Source: Planctomycetaceae bacterium UBA6894
GTDB taxonomy: Bacteria; Planctomycetota; Planctomycetia; Gemmatales; Gemmataceae
Assembly (NCBI GenBank): GCA_002451275.1
Contig: DKBS01000058.1
Location: 477-15,189 of the forward strand
Direction of reading: 5' to 3'
Length of the DNA: 14,713 nt
The position numbers were made by a program, and so were the translations under genes. Below the pieces are notes generated by a model that saw only the letters and a program-made list of their open reading frames with translations, did not search any database and was not told where the DNA came from. Positions 1 through 7,321 of this stretch are shown one piece after another (the first letter of the stretch is position 1; every line of letters begins with the position of its first letter).

Positions 1-1
1 T

Positions 2-202
2 CAAGGTTTGGGCCGCCGCCCGCAGTCGCATATCCACCAGCTTGGCTATCACCTTCTCGGCTTTTTCCTTGGCGGCTTCCTTGCTCTCCTGAGCCTGGAT
101 GGCCTTGAGCATTGGGGCTACTTCCACGACACGTTCCCGGGGCACCTGGTAGCGTCTGACTATGATGCCGCACTGGGTCAACCACCGTTTTCCAGGTTTC
201 TC
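2..202 (-). pseudogene. Partial or decayed minus-strand reading frame, unknown product
   Basis: A minus-strand frame is open from an in-frame stop at 203-205 to the left edge, 67 codons. It reads like protein rather than noise: a motif RRYQVPRERVVEV is followed by a charged, helix-forming stretch (MLKAIQAQESKEAAKEKAEK) and then LVDMRLRAAAQTL. The possible starts inside it are TTG at 179-181, GTG at 143-145 and ATG at 110-112, none with a clear ribosome binding site. It may therefore be the 5' part of a gene continuing beyond the window, or the tail of a gene broken by the stop at 203-205. I do not recognise the family. A transposase remnant is possible but not shown. Confidence 0.3.
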
Positions 203-208
203 TCAGGT

Positions 209-547
209 TTCTGCCAGGATAGGTCCGCTGCCGAAGGAGATTGGGATTTAATCGACTATTCGCGGTCACGGGCATTTGCCCGGCCGCATTAATCTCATCC
301 AACGCCGGGTCCCGCCTTCGTCAAGACAACATCATCTTTTCGAATGTGTAAATACGCCACACGCGGTGATCCGACTAGATCCTCAAAATCCTCCTTGCCA
401 CGAACCATTACTTTGGCGGCCATTCGTTGCCTTTGCCTATCCTTGCCATCATCGCCTCTGTTTGGTGATTGGGCCTATTAGCTACAAATGCCATTCCTAT
501 TTTCACGGAAGTCACTCTGCAAATGTGCGCATAAATAAGGACGTTAT
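209..547. other. Intergenic stretch with one tiny minus-strand frame
   Basis: This stretch of about 340 bases holds no gene I can support and is visibly less GC-rich than the genes to its right. On the minus strand a short frame runs from an ATG at 408 (or 423) to a stop at 295-297, 37-42 residues, including the readable segment VRGKEDFEDLVGSPRVAYL. It has no convincing ribosome binding site. Together with the broken frame at 2-202 it suggests a decayed gene or an old mobile element, but no terminal repeats or transposase motifs are visible. Confidence 0.35.
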
Positions 548-1252
548 CTACCGGCCACCAACCGTCAATTTGCAAACACGGGCGAGATGGTGCCAGGGGC
601 TCGTATCGGGCCAGGCTTCTGCGGCGCGATTGAAGAGTTCACGGGCGGTGTCTAACTGACCGGCGGCACATCGTGCAAGGGCACGGTTGTACAAAATGCC
701 TGGCAAAGCCGCGCAGGATTCCCAGAGTTTTTTGGCAGCGGCACAGTCGCCTTGCTGCCAGGCAAGGGCGGCTCGTTCGTTGGTAACGGAATCGGCCCAG
801 TCCAATACGGTGACCCGATCGAGACGGGCCGAAGCTTCCGCAAATTGTCCGGCTTGGCGCAATAGGGCGGCTGCCAGCAGGTGGTCTGCCGGGGACTTTC
901 CATGGGGCAGGGGCGGGGTATCCACCAAGGCGGGGGAGAGGAGATCCCCCTCCAAGACGGATTCCATGGCGAGGCGCTGGGGGAACTCACCCACCGCATG
1001 CACCAGCCAACCGGTAGCGGGCAAACGCTCCATCCATGCCGGCCAACCGGGCGGTGTGGTCAGTTGGGCGCGTAAGGGAGAAAGCAGTACCTCGAGGGTT
1101 GCTTGCCAAGCTAGTTCGGGCTCCAACGCCAAGGAATCTACCGCCATGTGGGGTTCGACGGCACCTTGGGCCGGCAACGCCAGATTGTGCTGGTGCTGAT
1201 GGCCCATCTGTTGCAGGGCACGACGCACCAGTTGGGCGACGGATAGTTCCAT
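548..1252 (-). CDS. TPR-like repeat protein, hypothetical
   Basis: A 234-residue protein of unknown function. The C-terminal half (about 120-225) is made of paired amphipathic helices of the tetratricopeptide type. The clearest unit is around residues 186-220, with YNRALARCAAGQLDTARELF, and an earlier one contains LLRQAGQFAEASARLDR. Such repeats normally mediate protein-protein contacts. The N-terminal half is leucine- and proline-rich, with a His-rich patch (HQHQH, residues 19-23) and no recognised domain. There is no signal peptide or membrane segment, so it is probably cytoplasmic. The ATG at 1252 is preceded by GAGG about 11 bases upstream and by GCCTGCC directly before the start. It is transcribed divergently from the gene cluster at 1456. 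The TPR assignment is by eye and the function is unknown. Confidence 0.7.
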   Translation of the reverse strand: MELSVAQLVRRALQQMGHQHQHNLALPAQGAVEPHMAVDSLALEPELAWQATLEVLLSPLRAQLTTPPGWPAWMERLPATGWLVHAVGEFPQRLAMESVLEGDLLSPALVDTPPLPHGKSPADHLLAAALLRQAGQFAEASARLDRVTVLDWADSVTNERAALAWQQGDCAAAKKLWESCAALPGILYNRALARCAAGQLDTARELFNRAAEAWPDTSPWHHLARVCKLTVGGR

Positions 1253-1455
1253 GGCAGGCGATCCTCACGCTGGGCCCGGGGTTACAAGGGGCAAAGGGAT
1301 TGGGCAGCAAGCCCCGCCAAACGTAAAACGAAAAAGACTGTCCGGCTTGCGCGGCCAACCTGCGCCCCAAAGCATGGTAGCCTGTCGGATGGCTTGTTTG
1401 AAACCATTACAGCCAAAAGGCTTAGGCACAACCGCCACCATCACGGAGACCTGCC
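1253..1455. other. Divergent intergenic region, probable promoters for both sides
   Basis: This 203-bp spacer separates two divergently transcribed genes and should carry promoters for the TPR gene (leftward) and the 1456-8329 cluster (rightward). A -35-like TTGAAA lies at 1398-1403, but no good -10 box follows at 16-18 bases, so no promoter is called. A GGAG ribosome binding site lies just before the ATG at 1456. Confidence 0.4.
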
Positions 1456-1656
1456 ATGAGCAATGATCCCCAGCACCTTGCCCAGCAAAAAATGCAGGAA
1501 TTCCTGCGGCTTTTGCCTTTGACCCAGGAAATTGCCGGCCTGCCCCAGTGCGAGCACGGTAAATTCTTCACCGAAGGGCAACTGGAGGTGCGCGTGACCA
1601 GCCTGAAAACAGCGTTCAAATTGGCCAAACAATTGATGCGGGATATCAGCCAGTGA
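1456..1656 (+). CDS. Small hypothetical protein, first gene of the plus-strand cluster
   Basis: A 66-residue soluble protein of unknown function. It has two predicted helical segments (about 6-25 and 48-66, the latter LKTAFKLAKQLMRDI) around a central region with QCEHGKFFTEGQLEVRV. There is a single Cys (about residue 32), no signal peptide and no membrane segment. The start is well supported by GGAG a few bases upstream, followed by ACCTGCC. The stop TGA shares one base with the ATG of the next gene (TGATG at 1654-1658), so translation of the large Asp-box protein is probably coupled to it. The composition and tight junction make it a real gene, but I cannot name a family. A small regulatory or adaptor role would be speculation. 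Confidence 0.75.
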   Translation: MSNDPQHLAQQKMQEFLRLLPLTQEIAGLPQCEHGKFFTEGQLEVRVTSLKTAFKLAKQLMRDISQ

Positions 1657-4343
1657 TGGCCACCGCCCTCCAACCGTTGTTGCTGGCCGGGTGGCTGCTG
1701 GCTGGACAGGCCCGCCCGGAATGCCTGACCGCCCCTGATGGAACCTTTGAGCGGATTCCCCTGCGGATGGTCGGGCCGGCCAACATGGGTGGACGGGTGG
1801 TGGATCTTGCGGTGGATCCCAGGAAACCTGCACGGTTTTACCTGGCCACGGCCACCGGAGGATTGTGGCGGACCGAAAACGGGGGAACGACCTGGACCGC
1901 CTTGACCGACAAGCTGCCCCTTCCCTCTCTGGGTGCTGTGGCATGCTCCCCGGAACGGTTTGACACGGTATGGGCCGGCGGGGGGGAGGCCAACCCGCGC
2001 AACAGCGTGTCACGCGGTGCGGGGGTTTTCGCCAGCACGGACGGTGGCAAGAACTGGAAGGGGCCCTTCCTGGAGAAGGCCGGCCATGTGGGCCGGATTG
2101 TCATCCATTCGAAAAATCCGCTGATTGTCCATGTGGCGGTGCTGGGCAAGGTGTGGGGGCCATCCGTCGAACGCGGCGTGTACCGCACCACGGACGGGGG
2201 CGCGACCTGGAAGCATGTGTTGGCCCTGGACGACAACACCGGGTGCGTGGACCTGGCTGCGGACCCAGCGAACCCGGCCCGTTTGATCGCCTGCGCCTGG
2301 CAGGTGCGGCGCGACACCTTTTCCCAGGGCAACCCGGCAACCCAGTTCGGGATGAAATCAGGGCTGTACCTGAGTGAGAACACCGGCGACTCCTGGCGAC
2401 GGCTCACGGACGGATTGCCCGGCGTGGCCATGGGGCGGAGCGGAGTCTCCTTTTGCGCCAAGGATCCCCAAACCGTGTACGCGGTGGTAGCCACCGAGAA
2501 AACCGACATCAAGCAGTTGGCCGGCCAACCAGCCAAAACCGACGGGGATCCCCAAACCGGTGGCATATTCCGGTCGAAAGACGGCGGGTTGAGCTGGAAG
2601 AAAGTGAACGCGCTTTGCCCGCGGCCCTTTTATTTCGGGCAGGTGCGGGTGGACCCCGGCAACCCAGAACGGGTGTGGGTACCGGGAATTCCGCTTCATG
2701 TGAGCGCGGACGGGGGGAAGACATTCCAGTCCAACGGCGGGCCGCTGACGCATGTGGATCACCATGCCTTATGGATCGACCCCGCCGACGGCGACCACCT
2801 GCTGCTAGGCAACGACGGCGGCCTGTACGAGAGCCGTGACCGCGGCAGAAACTGGGAGCACCGGAACAACCTGGCGCTGGCGCAGTTCTATGCGGTGGCA
2901 GTGGACCGCAGTACCCCCTACCGGGTGTTCGGCGGCCTGCAGGACAACGGCACCTGGGGCGGGGCGACACGGAACACACGCGGGGAAGGGCTAGGCACCG
3001 GGGACTGGTTCCGTGTGATGGGTTCGGATGGTTTCCAGGTGGAAGTGGACCGTGAATACAACCATTTGCTGTATTGCGAATCGCAATATGGTGGTTTGAG
3101 ACGGTATGACCTTTCGACGGGCGAGGCGAAGGAGATCAAACCAGGCGGCTCGCTGGGCTTACCCGCCCTGCGTTTCAACTGGAACACCCCCATCGCCCTT
3201 TCCCCCCACGATGCCCGCGTGATTTATGTGGGCAGCCAGCAGGTGCACCGCTCGGCCAACCGGGGAGACTCCTGGGCACGGATCAGCGCGGACCTGACCT
3301 TTTACGAAAAGACAGGTACCCCCCAGCAGCACACCTTGACCGCGCTCGCGGAGTCGCCCGCGCAAGCCGGAGTGATCTGGACCGGATCGGATGATGGCCG
3401 GCTGTGCCTGACCCGGGATGGCGGCGGAAATTGGGTGGACTGGTCGGCCCGGCTACCCAAGCTGAACCAGGCGGCTATCACCTGCATTGAACCGACCCGC
3501 ACCCAGGCGGGGAGCGCTTATCTGGCGTTCAGCCGTCACCGACTGGAGGACCATGACCCCTACCTGTTCCGGACGGATGACTTCGGGCAGAACTGGCGAA
3601 AGCTGGAGGGTTTGCCGGCAGGCTCGCCGGTGCATGTGGTGCGGGAAGACCCCCGGAATCCCTCCGTGTTGTATGCCGGAACCGAATCGGGGGTGCACAT
3701 CTCGCTGGATGCGGGCAACAGCTGGTCCCGCCTGGGAAAGCTGCCAACCGTGCCGGTGCATGACTTGGCGATCCAGGAGGCCTATCAGGAACTGGTGATT
3801 GGCACCCACGGCAGAGGCATATACATCGCCGACATCAGCGCGGTGGGCGCGATGAACCGGGAAACCCTGGCACGGGATGCATGGTTGTACGCTCCCGGCC
3901 GGGTGGAGCAGGTGGCGACATTCGGACCGAACCTGCTGCGCACAGGCCAATTCTTCCAGGGGCAGAACCAGTTGCCTTCCGCGGTTTTTTCTGTGCACCT
4001 GAAAAAGAAACCGGCTACCAAGGCCATCGTGTCCATCCGTGACAGCAAGGGGTACACGCTTACGGACTTGAAGCTGGAACCTCTCCCGGGTTTTCAGGTG
4101 GCTCGGTGGAACCTGACCGCGCTGCAAAGCCTGGCTTCGGGCAAACGCACCCTGAGGAGCCCGCCGGGCCAATACACAGCCACCCTGGTGGTGGATGACC
4201 AGGTGGTGATGGCCACCCCTTTCGTGGTGGAAGGTCACCAGCCTAGCGGCACTCTTTTTGAGGATGAGGAAACCACCCTGGACACAGGGGATGCTGACGA
4301 GCGCGCCCGAACCCAGATCGGCGGGCAGGAGAACCCGAAATGA
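1656..4343 (+). CDS. Large secreted Asp-box (BNR/sortilin-like) beta-propeller protein
   Basis: An 895-residue protein of the VPS10/sortilin-like, BNR-repeat 'glycosyl hydrolase' group. Eleven Asp-box motifs (S/T-x-D-x-G-x-x-W) are readable, near residues 73, 127, 178, 240, 307, 350, 393, 533, 586, 639 and 683, for example STDGGKNW, TTDGGATW and SLDAGNSW. This fits one or two beta-propellers, with a motif-free stretch at about 400-533. The motif IGTHGRGIYIAD (about 715-726) closes the propeller part, as is usual in this group. Residues about 740-895 form an Ig/FlgD-like beta domain with GFQVARWNLTAL and PPGQYTATLVV. The hydrophobic N-terminus (about 1-19) looks like a signal peptide but lacks positive charges. 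The ATG at 1656 is preferred over the GTG at 1653 because it overlaps the preceding stop by one base. Despite the family name, no hydrolase catalytic residues are evident; binding or scaffolding outside the cytoplasm is more likely. Confidence 0.85.
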   Translation: MATALQPLLLAGWLLAGQARPECLTAPDGTFERIPLRMVGPANMGGRVVDLAVDPRKPARFYLATATGGLWRTENGGTTWTALTDKLPLPSLGAVACSPERFDTVWAGGGEANPRNSVSRGAGVFASTDGGKNWKGPFLEKAGHVGRIVIHSKNPLIVHVAVLGKVWGPSVERGVYRTTDGGATWKHVLALDDNTGCVDLAADPANPARLIACAWQVRRDTFSQGNPATQFGMKSGLYLSENTGDSWRRLTDGLPGVAMGRSGVSFCAKDPQTVYAVVATEKTDIKQLAGQPAKTDGDPQTGGIFRSKDGGLSWKKVNALCPRPFYFGQVRVDPGNPERVWVPGIPLHVSADGGKTFQSNGGPLTHVDHHALWIDPADGDHLLLGNDGGLYESRDRGRNWEHRNNLALAQFYAVAVDRSTPYRVFGGLQDNGTWGGATRNTRGEGLGTGDWFRVMGSDGFQVEVDREYNHLLYCESQYGGLRRYDLSTGEAKEIKPGGSLGLPALRFNWNTPIALSPHDARVIYVGSQQVHRSANRGDSWARISADLTFYEKTGTPQQHTLTALAESPAQAGVIWTGSDDGRLCLTRDGGGNWVDWSARLPKLNQAAITCIEPTRTQAGSAYLAFSRHRLEDHDPYLFRTDDFGQNWRKLEGLPAGSPVHVVREDPRNPSVLYAGTESGVHISLDAGNSWSRLGKLPTVPVHDLAIQEAYQELVIGTHGRGIYIADISAVGAMNRETLARDAWLYAPGRVEQVATFGPNLLRTGQFFQGQNQLPSAVFSVHLKKKPATKAIVSIRDSKGYTLTDLKLEPLPGFQVARWNLTALQSLASGKRTLRSPPGQYTATLVVDDQVVMATPFVVEGHQPSGTLFEDEETTLDTGDADERARTQIGGQENPK

Positions 4344-4344
4344 C

Positions 4345-4348
4345 GGAG
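4345..4348 (+). promoter_or_regulatory. Ribosome binding site fixing the psd start
   Basis: GGAG lies 5 bases before the GTG at 4354 and just after the previous stop at 4341-4343. This supports the GTG start over the longer ATG start at 4258, which would overlap the preceding gene by 86 bases and adds a residue composition unlike the rest. Confidence 0.6.
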
Positions 4349-4353
4349 CTATC

Positions 4354-5328
4354 GTGAACCAGGACAGCGTGGTGGAATTCCCGGCGAGCCCCGTGCCGCC
4401 GCCTGCCTCGGCCCCGATCCCCTCGGCACAGCCTGGCGGAGGCTGGGTGATGGGGCTGGAAGAGCGTTGGGCGGCCTGCCGTCGGTGGTGGATCCGGAAC
4501 TTTTTCCAGGATCATCTGCGCCGCTTCGACGCGCGCAGGATGGGGGATGCCCGCGGAGATCGGGACGAGCGGATCATCGACCAGCGGGACCTGAAGTTCC
4601 TGCGCCCGGTGAGTCCTGTGACCTTTGAGGGGCCCGACCCGTGGGCCTGGCGCGGCAAGTTGGGACTGGCACGGCTGGGGCTGGGCGAGGTGACCGTGTT
4701 CAGCCTGCTGCTGGGGCCCTGCTGGATCGCCCACGCGGTGCTGGCATGGACGGTACACCCCGCCTGGTGGATCGGCTTCGCGCCGTTTTTCCTGTGGCAT
4801 GTGTTCACCATCGCGTTTTTCCGCGACCCGGAGCGTGCGATTCCGCAGGGCGACCACCTGATCGTGAGTCCTGCGGACGGTGTGATCACCAGCACCGACG
4901 AGGTGGACATGCCCGACTTCCCGGGGGGGAAGGCCCTGCGGGTGAGCATTTTCCTGTCGGTGTTTTCGGTGCACATCAACCGGGCCCCCTTCGCGATTAA
5001 GACCGCCGCAGTGCGGTATTATCCCGGGCTTTTCCTGGATGCCCGCCACGCCGACTGTGCGGAAAGGAACGAGCAGTTATGGCTGGACGGCCTGGCCGCA
5101 AGGAACGGGTTGCCCATCCGCATGAAGCAGATCAGCGGGGCAATCGCCCGGCGGATCGTGTGCTGGAGCAAACCCGGGGACAACCTTACGGCGGGAGAAC
5201 GGTTCGGATTGATCAAGTTCGGCTCACGCACCGACCTGCTGCTGCCGGTGGGCTCGGCCACCCTGAAGGTAAAAAAGGGGGATGGCGTGTGGGGCGGCAG
5301 CACGGTGCTGGGCGAGTGGAAATTTTAA
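4354..5328 (+). CDS. psd: Phosphatidylserine decarboxylase proenzyme, PSD-A type, N-terminally extended
   Basis: This enzyme decarboxylates phosphatidylserine to phosphatidylethanolamine at the membrane, using a pyruvoyl group made by self-cleavage. The C-terminal part (about residues 155-324) carries the PSD-A hallmarks: FFRDPERAIP, VSPADGVI, VSIFLSVFSVHINRAP and the cleavage motif GLIKFGSRTD, where Ser291 would become the pyruvoyl group. Two hydrophobic segments (about 107-126 and 133-153) precede it and fit the membrane anchor of this class. The family is usually about 210-230 residues. Here 324 are present because of a roughly 100-residue N-terminal extension, first Pro/Ala-rich, then charged and Trp/Arg-rich. 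Start GTG at 4354 has GGAG 5 bases upstream. It follows the Asp-box gene by 10 bases and is probably co-transcribed. No phosphatidylserine synthase gene, its frequent neighbour, is visible. An archaetidylserine-type substrate cannot be excluded. Confidence 0.9.
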   Translation: MNQDSVVEFPASPVPPPASAPIPSAQPGGGWVMGLEERWAACRRWWIRNFFQDHLRRFDARRMGDARGDRDERIIDQRDLKFLRPVSPVTFEGPDPWAWRGKLGLARLGLGEVTVFSLLLGPCWIAHAVLAWTVHPAWWIGFAPFFLWHVFTIAFFRDPERAIPQGDHLIVSPADGVITSTDEVDMPDFPGGKALRVSIFLSVFSVHINRAPFAIKTAAVRYYPGLFLDARHADCAERNEQLWLDGLAARNGLPIRMKQISGAIARRIVCWSKPGDNLTAGERFGLIKFGSRTDLLLPVGSATLKVKKGDGVWGGSTVLGEWKF

Positions 5329-5344
5329 GCGGAGGGTATGCGCA

Positions 5345-6163
5345 ATGGCCGGCCTGCTTTTGAGCCTGATGTTGACCGTGGCAGGCGAACCGTTGACGGA
5401 ATGGCCCCTGTTCGCCATGGACACAGCGGGCGGTTCACCCGAACTGCTGGCCGAGCTGGGCTATTCGGGACAAAGTGGGACGCTAAACGGCAACGCACGG
5501 GCTGTGCTGGAACAGCAGAAGAAGCTTCTGGCCCGGGGGCTGCGCATGAACGCAGTCTACTGCGGAGCCGAGTTGACGGCGGAGGGGCTGAAAATCGACG
5601 GGGCCCTGGGGGAAACGATGGCCGGCTTGGCGGACAGTGGCACGATCCTCTGGCTTTACATCACCAGCAAGGTTTTCCAGCCTTCTGATCCAAAGGGCGA
5701 TGCCGTGGCGCTGGACGGCCTGAAAAAGCTGGCGGCTGAAGCGGGCAGGAATCGACTGAGGGTGGCGCTTTATCCGCACTCGGATTTTTGGTTGGAAAAG
5801 GCCGCCGACGCGATTCGGGTGGTGAAGCTGGTGGATGAACCCAATTTCGGACTGAGCCTGAATGTGTGCCACGCGCTGAACAAGGGCGAAGGGGAGCATC
5901 TGCCTGAGTTGGCGGAAAAATCCGGTGACAAGCTATTTGTCGTGACGGTGAGCGGGGCCAAGAAGGGTGGCAAGGGTTGGGGGCAATTGATCCTGCCCCT
6001 GAATGAAGGGGACCTGGATTTGGCGCCGCTGCTTGGCCAACTGGCCCGGCAAGGGTACAAGGGAGAGATTGGTTTTCAGGGCTATGGTATCGCCGGGGAC
6101 CGGCGAAAGATCCATCAGGTGACCATGGAAGCCTGGAGACGGCTCAACGCGTCCGCAAAATAG
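5345..6163 (+). CDS. Secreted xylose-isomerase-like TIM-barrel protein
   Basis: A 272-residue protein of the sugar phosphate isomerase/epimerase (AP endonuclease 2-type) TIM-barrel superfamily, with an N-terminal hydrophobic signal (MAGLLLSLMLTVAG). The C-terminal half matches the style of envelope versions of this fold: LRVALYPHSDFWL (about 138-150), GLSLNVCHALNKGE (169-182) and GYKGEIGFQGYGI (237-249). The usual metal ligand Asp in the 'DxGH' strand is Asn173 here, although His176 is kept, so catalysis is uncertain and a binding role is possible. Start ATG at 5345 is chosen because GGAGGG lies at 5331-5336, 8 bases upstream; an upstream in-frame ATG at 5282 would overlap psd. It sits 16 bases after psd and 37 before the NHL gene. 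The substrate is unknown. Confidence 0.75.
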   Translation: MAGLLLSLMLTVAGEPLTEWPLFAMDTAGGSPELLAELGYSGQSGTLNGNARAVLEQQKKLLARGLRMNAVYCGAELTAEGLKIDGALGETMAGLADSGTILWLYITSKVFQPSDPKGDAVALDGLKKLAAEAGRNRLRVALYPHSDFWLEKAADAIRVVKLVDEPNFGLSLNVCHALNKGEGEHLPELAEKSGDKLFVVTVSGAKKGGKGWGQLILPLNEGDLDLAPLLGQLARQGYKGEIGFQGYGIAGDRRKIHQVTMEAWRRLNASAK

Positions 6164-6200
6164 TTTTACCCAGCCTGTTTTTTTCCAACGGGAGCCTGCC

Positions 6201-7304
6201 ATGAACAGCAACTCAACTCTTTTCCCGATCCGTCGCACGCGCCGGGATTTCCTGGCGACGGGTGCCCTGGGTGTGGCCGGATTGGCCGCGGGTGGTTTGC
6301 CGGCCGTTGGCCAGGAGGCGGGCGGGGCAACGATCGGGGAAGGGTCCGCCAGGTTCAAGCTGGATACCACCTGGGGCCGACTGCCCGAAGGAATGCGGTA
6401 CGGACTGGGTTGCGCGATTGTGGTGGACAAACAGGACCGGGTGATCGTGACCAGCCGGTCCACCCAACCCTGCGTGGCCATTTTTGACAAGGAAGGCAAG
6501 CTGCTGGAAACCTGGGGCAAGGATTTTGCCACGGCGGTGGGATATGGATCGGCCGAGCAGGTGCAAGCCACCGCGCACGGGTTGTACCTGGCAGAGGAGA
6601 ACGGCACCGAATACCTGTACTGGACGGAGAATGTTGCCCGCGCCAAGGGGGCCGACGGCAAAATGGGCAAGGCCTACGGGGCGCGGGTCTACAAGACAGA
6701 TATGAAGGGGAAAGTACTGTACACGCTTGGAATGGTGGAGAAGGAAAGCGACACTGCGCAGAAGCTGGACCTGACCAACCCAACCGATGTGGCGGTGGCG
6801 CCCAACGGAGACATTTACATCGTGGACGGGTACGGCAGCCAGAAGGTGCACCGGTTCAGCAAGGATTTCAAGAAGCTGAAAACGATCGGCGGCCGCGGCA
6901 AAGAGCCCGGCCAATTCAACACCTGCCACGGCGTGTGGGTGAACACCCTGCGGAAGGAGCCCGAGGTTTACATCGCGGACCGGGCGAACAACCGGCTGGA
7001 GGTGTACTCATTGGAGCTGGAATACAAGCGCACGGTGCGGGATGCCCGACTGCCCTGCTGCTTTTACCAGCAAGGGGGCAGGCTGTATGTGCCCGAACTG
7101 GACGCCCGCGTGACCGTGCTGGACGACAAGGACCTGGTGGTGGCACGGCTGGGTGACGGCAAGGGTATTCCGGATACGGAGATCAACAAGCACCCGGACA
7201 AGTTCGCCAAGCCGCACGCCCTGACCCTGGACAGCAAAGGCAACCTGTTTGTGCTGGAGTGGCTGCCGTGGGGACGGGTGCGAAAGTTCAGCCCTGTCGC
7301 CTGA
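6201..7304 (+). CDS. Tat-exported NHL-repeat six-bladed propeller protein
   Basis: A 367-residue protein with a twin-arginine signal: RRDFLAT around Arg14-Arg15, then a hydrophobic stretch GALGVAGLAAGGLPAVG (about 21-37). It should therefore be exported already folded. The mature part has NHL-type blades, with repeated 'P-x-D-V/L-A-x-x-x-x-G-x-I/L-Y/F-I/V' signatures: PTDVAVAPNGDIYIVDGYG, EVYIADRANNRLEVYSL and PHALTLDSKGNLFVLEW. This resembles propellers annotated as NHL or peptidyl-alpha-hydroxyglycine lyase-like proteins, but no enzymatic activity can be read from it. Start ATG at 6201 has GGGAG 6 bases upstream followed by CCTGCC. It lies between the TIM-barrel gene and the CobW gene (17-base gap). 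A role with the neighbouring secreted TIM-barrel protein is plausible from position only. Confidence 0.82.
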   Translation: MNSNSTLFPIRRTRRDFLATGALGVAGLAAGGLPAVGQEAGGATIGEGSARFKLDTTWGRLPEGMRYGLGCAIVVDKQDRVIVTSRSTQPCVAIFDKEGKLLETWGKDFATAVGYGSAEQVQATAHGLYLAEENGTEYLYWTENVARAKGADGKMGKAYGARVYKTDMKGKVLYTLGMVEKESDTAQKLDLTNPTDVAVAPNGDIYIVDGYGSQKVHRFSKDFKKLKTIGGRGKEPGQFNTCHGVWVNTLRKEPEVYIADRANNRLEVYSLELEYKRTVRDARLPCCFYQQGGRLYVPELDARVTVLDDKDLVVARLGDGKGIPDTEINKHPDKFAKPHALTLDSKGNLFVLEWLPWGRVRKFSPVA

Positions 7305-7321
7305 ACCGCTGAAGGAAAAAC

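Noticed and set aside
4258..4353. Longer psd start at ATG 4258
   Set aside because: It would overlap the Asp-box gene by 86 bases. The GTG at 4354 has GGAG 5 bases upstream.
5290..5310. GGST near the psd C-terminus as the self-cleavage site
   Set aside because: In the PSD-A group the cleaved serine is the one in FGSR (Ser291), which is present in its conserved context. The GGST is too close to the C-terminus to yield a functional alpha subunit of usual length.
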